This document shows, one piece after another, positions 14,443 to 15,383 of a stretch of 15,383 bases of DNA (position 1 is its first letter; each line of letters opens with the position of its first letter). A program made the translations under genes and the position numbers. The notes beneath the pieces are model-generated. The model was given only the letters and a program-made list of their open reading frames with translations. It ran no database searches and was not told the DNA's origin. Origin of the DNA: Desulfobacterales bacterium (GTDB lineage: Bacteria > Desulfobacterota > Desulfobacteria > Desulfobacterales > Desulfobacteraceae); the NCBI GenBank assembly GCA_022361315.1, contig JAKSBB010000396.1:1-15383 (forward strand), in the 5' to 3' direction.

Positions 14443-14477
14443 GGTATTAGAATACCCTAAAACACCTCTGTAAGCAA
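14443..14477 (-). promoter_or_regulatory. Putative promoter with overlapping inverted repeat for the binding-protein/kinase operon
   Basis: On the minus strand TTGCTT (14477-14472) precedes TATTCT (14454-14449) with 17 bases between. A perfect inverted repeat, GGTATT-AG-AATACC (14443-14456), covers the -10, where a bound repressor would block initiation. The promoter itself is weak by consensus. Confidence 0.35.
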
Positions 14478-14510
14478 AAACATATATGAAAAAAGGCGGA
14501 TAGGGTGAAT

Positions 14511-14546
14511 TCAAAATATAAATCGGACACCCAAAGGTGCCCGATT
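14511..14546 (-). terminator. Intrinsic terminator of the 62-residue protein gene
   Basis: The arms 14546-14536 and 14531-14521 (minus-strand order) form an 11-base-pair stem with one G-U pair and a short loop. On the minus strand it is followed by TATATTTTGA. It lies about 70 bases after the stop codon at 14617 and upstream of the binding-protein promoter. Confidence 0.65.
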
Positions 14547-14616
14547 GCTATTCATGGAATCGTTCGGAGGCAAATGTCAAAACGCCCCGCGAGTTTACGA
14601 AAACATCAGGGATATA

Positions 14617-14805
14617 TTATGCAGTTCCGGGATCGTTGCTCACCGTGATGACGCCCCGGTTCAGGCGATCCGTCTGATAATAAAATTTCGTCTTCCGGAT
14701 CCCCCCATCCACAAAGGTTTCTTTATCCACGATCTGCATGACACTTCTGCCATATATAAAAGACTCTTTTGTTTTGTATTTTTCCATCAGGCTTTTATAG
14801 GTCAT
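14617..14805 (-). CDS. Small protein of 62 residues, unknown function
   Basis: I do not recognise this protein. It begins MTYKSLMEKYKTKESFIYG, is rich in lysine, tyrosine and threonine, lacks cysteine, has no membrane segment or signal peptide, and is probably a small soluble cytoplasmic protein. The middle, around VDKETFVDGGIRKTKFYY, could form beta strands. Evidence for a real gene is the AAGGAGG placed five bases before the ATG, one of the best ribosome binding sites in the window, and a matching terminator downstream. It is monocistronic, lying between the binding-protein operon and the divergent gene at the right edge. Nothing in the context reveals its role. Confidence 0.7.
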   Translation of the reverse strand: MTYKSLMEKYKTKESFIYGRSVMQIVDKETFVDGGIRKTKFYYQTDRLNRGVITVSNDPGTA

Positions 14806-14934
14806 AGCGCCTCCTTGATTGGGGTATGGGAAACTATGAAATTAAATGTAAGGATAAATCCCATTAAATCAATCCAGCCCGGATTATTTTAAATGCCCCA
14901 CTCCAAATTGTTTTAATATTTTTCGAACATAAGA

Positions 14935-14964
14935 TTGACCCTGGGCAGGGTAAAATATTATTTT
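14935..14964 (+). promoter_or_regulatory. Putative promoter of the right-edge gene
   Basis: TTGACC (14935-14940) and TATTTT (14959-14964) are separated by 18 bases; an alternative -10, TATTAT, sits at 14956 with a spacer of only 15. The region is AT-rich and lies about 60 bases before the start codon. Confidence 0.35.
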
Positions 14965-15023
14965 ATATAAATTCGATTCTTTAAACTGGCGGAATCTAAC
15001 ATCAGGTTAACTAAGGAGTACCC

Positions 15024-15383
15024 ATGGCATTTCTGAATACGGACAGACGGTTGATTCTTCCCCTTTTGCTACTGACGGCCGCATTCATCGGCCTGGCTGT
15101 ACTGGTGTGGGAAAACAACACCCTGGCACCGGACGAATTCGGTAAAATTGTGGTCCAGGAAGACCGGCTGGGGGAAATTCAGACGCTTGTTGCCGATATG
15201 GCCCGGCAGCAGACTGAAAAAGAAAAGAAACTCCGTGATATGGCTGCTGCCGTGATGAAGGAATTGGCAGGGATCGACGAAAAAGCTACTGAAATCACGG
15301 CAGCCCATGAAGCCGCCACACAGGGCCTGACCCACCGGTACGAAGAGAATCGCCGATGGCTGAAGACAGGTACCGGTGAGCGG
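15024..15383 (+). CDS. Membrane-anchored coiled-coil protein, N-terminal part (cut by window end)
   Basis: The frame opens at an ATG with AAGGAG (15013-15018) five bases upstream and stays open for 120 codons to the window edge. The product has a short charged start, one hydrophobic helix at about 10-29 (LILPLLLLTAAFIGLAVLVW), then a long charged helical stretch (about 45-115) rich in E, K, Q and A, likely a coiled coil outside the inner membrane. The design fits a membrane-anchored adaptor or the start of a receptor, but no family is recognisable from this part. Codon use resembles its neighbours. It is divergent from the 62-residue protein gene, with which it shares an AT-rich upstream region. 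Confidence 0.8.
   Translation, partial: MAFLNTDRRLILPLLLLTAAFIGLAVLVWENNTLAPDEFGKIVVQEDRLGEIQTLVADMARQQTEKEKKLRDMAAAVMKELAGIDEKATEITAAHEAATQGLTHRYEENRRWLKTGTGER

Noticed and set aside
14379..14940. CATAAGATTGAC occurring at 14379-14390 and again at 14928-14939
   Set aside because: A 12-base direct repeat could be chance; one copy covers the start codon of the binding-protein gene and the other a putative -35, so no common role is evident.

Overview
This window is a mid-GC chromosomal stretch of housekeeping, stress and sensory genes from what is most likely an anaerobic or microaerobic Gram-negative bacterium. A rubrerythrin, a long chemoreceptor, a hybrid sensor kinase of the large Desulfobacterota type and periplasmic signal peptides all point that way. 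A sulfate-reducer-like member of Desulfobacterota is my best guess, from gene style only and not from any database match. I see no tRNA, rRNA, CRISPR array, insertion sequence, phage gene or integration scar.

Layout. At the left edge ten codons of a divergent minus-strand gene (perhaps a GntR-type regulator) share an upstream region with a plus-strand EamA/DMT transporter (196-1047). A bidirectional terminator (1066-1100) separates it from a convergent rubrerythrin (1124-1624). A 307-base gap with operator-like inverted repeats leads to a 702-residue methyl-accepting chemotaxis protein (1932-4040) whose sensor region is a gapless internal duplication. Next come a near-consensus promoter, a short leader with a 33-codon ORF and a strong intrinsic terminator placed directly in front of the ribosome binding site of a MATE efflux pump (4305-5657), an arrangement that suggests attenuation. 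A periplasmic MsrA-MsrB fusion with methionine-rich linkers (5804-7045) follows; its upstream region carries three TGTGAT hexamers in helical phase. Past a terminator lies an OmpR-type response regulator plus sensor kinase pair (7152-9334).

The remainder is mostly on the minus strand: a Bcr/CflA-type MFS exporter (9356-10561), a hybrid sensor kinase (10648-13245) and a periplasmic ligand-binding protein (13254-14381) only 8 bases upstream of the kinase. With no ABC permease or ATPase in view, the binding protein probably serves the kinase as a sensory subunit. A 62-residue unknown protein (14617-14805) with a very good ribosome binding site and its own terminator follows. The right edge cuts a plus-strand gene for a membrane-anchored coiled-coil protein (from 15024).

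How it fits together. Three export systems (EamA, MATE, MFS), two oxidative-damage proteins (cytoplasmic rubrerythrin and exported MsrAB) and three sensory systems (chemoreceptor, OmpR-type two-component pair, binding protein plus hybrid kinase) suggest a locus for sensing and surviving environmental or redox stress. The most testable regulatory link is the OmpR-type regulator acting on the phased repeats in front of msrAB.
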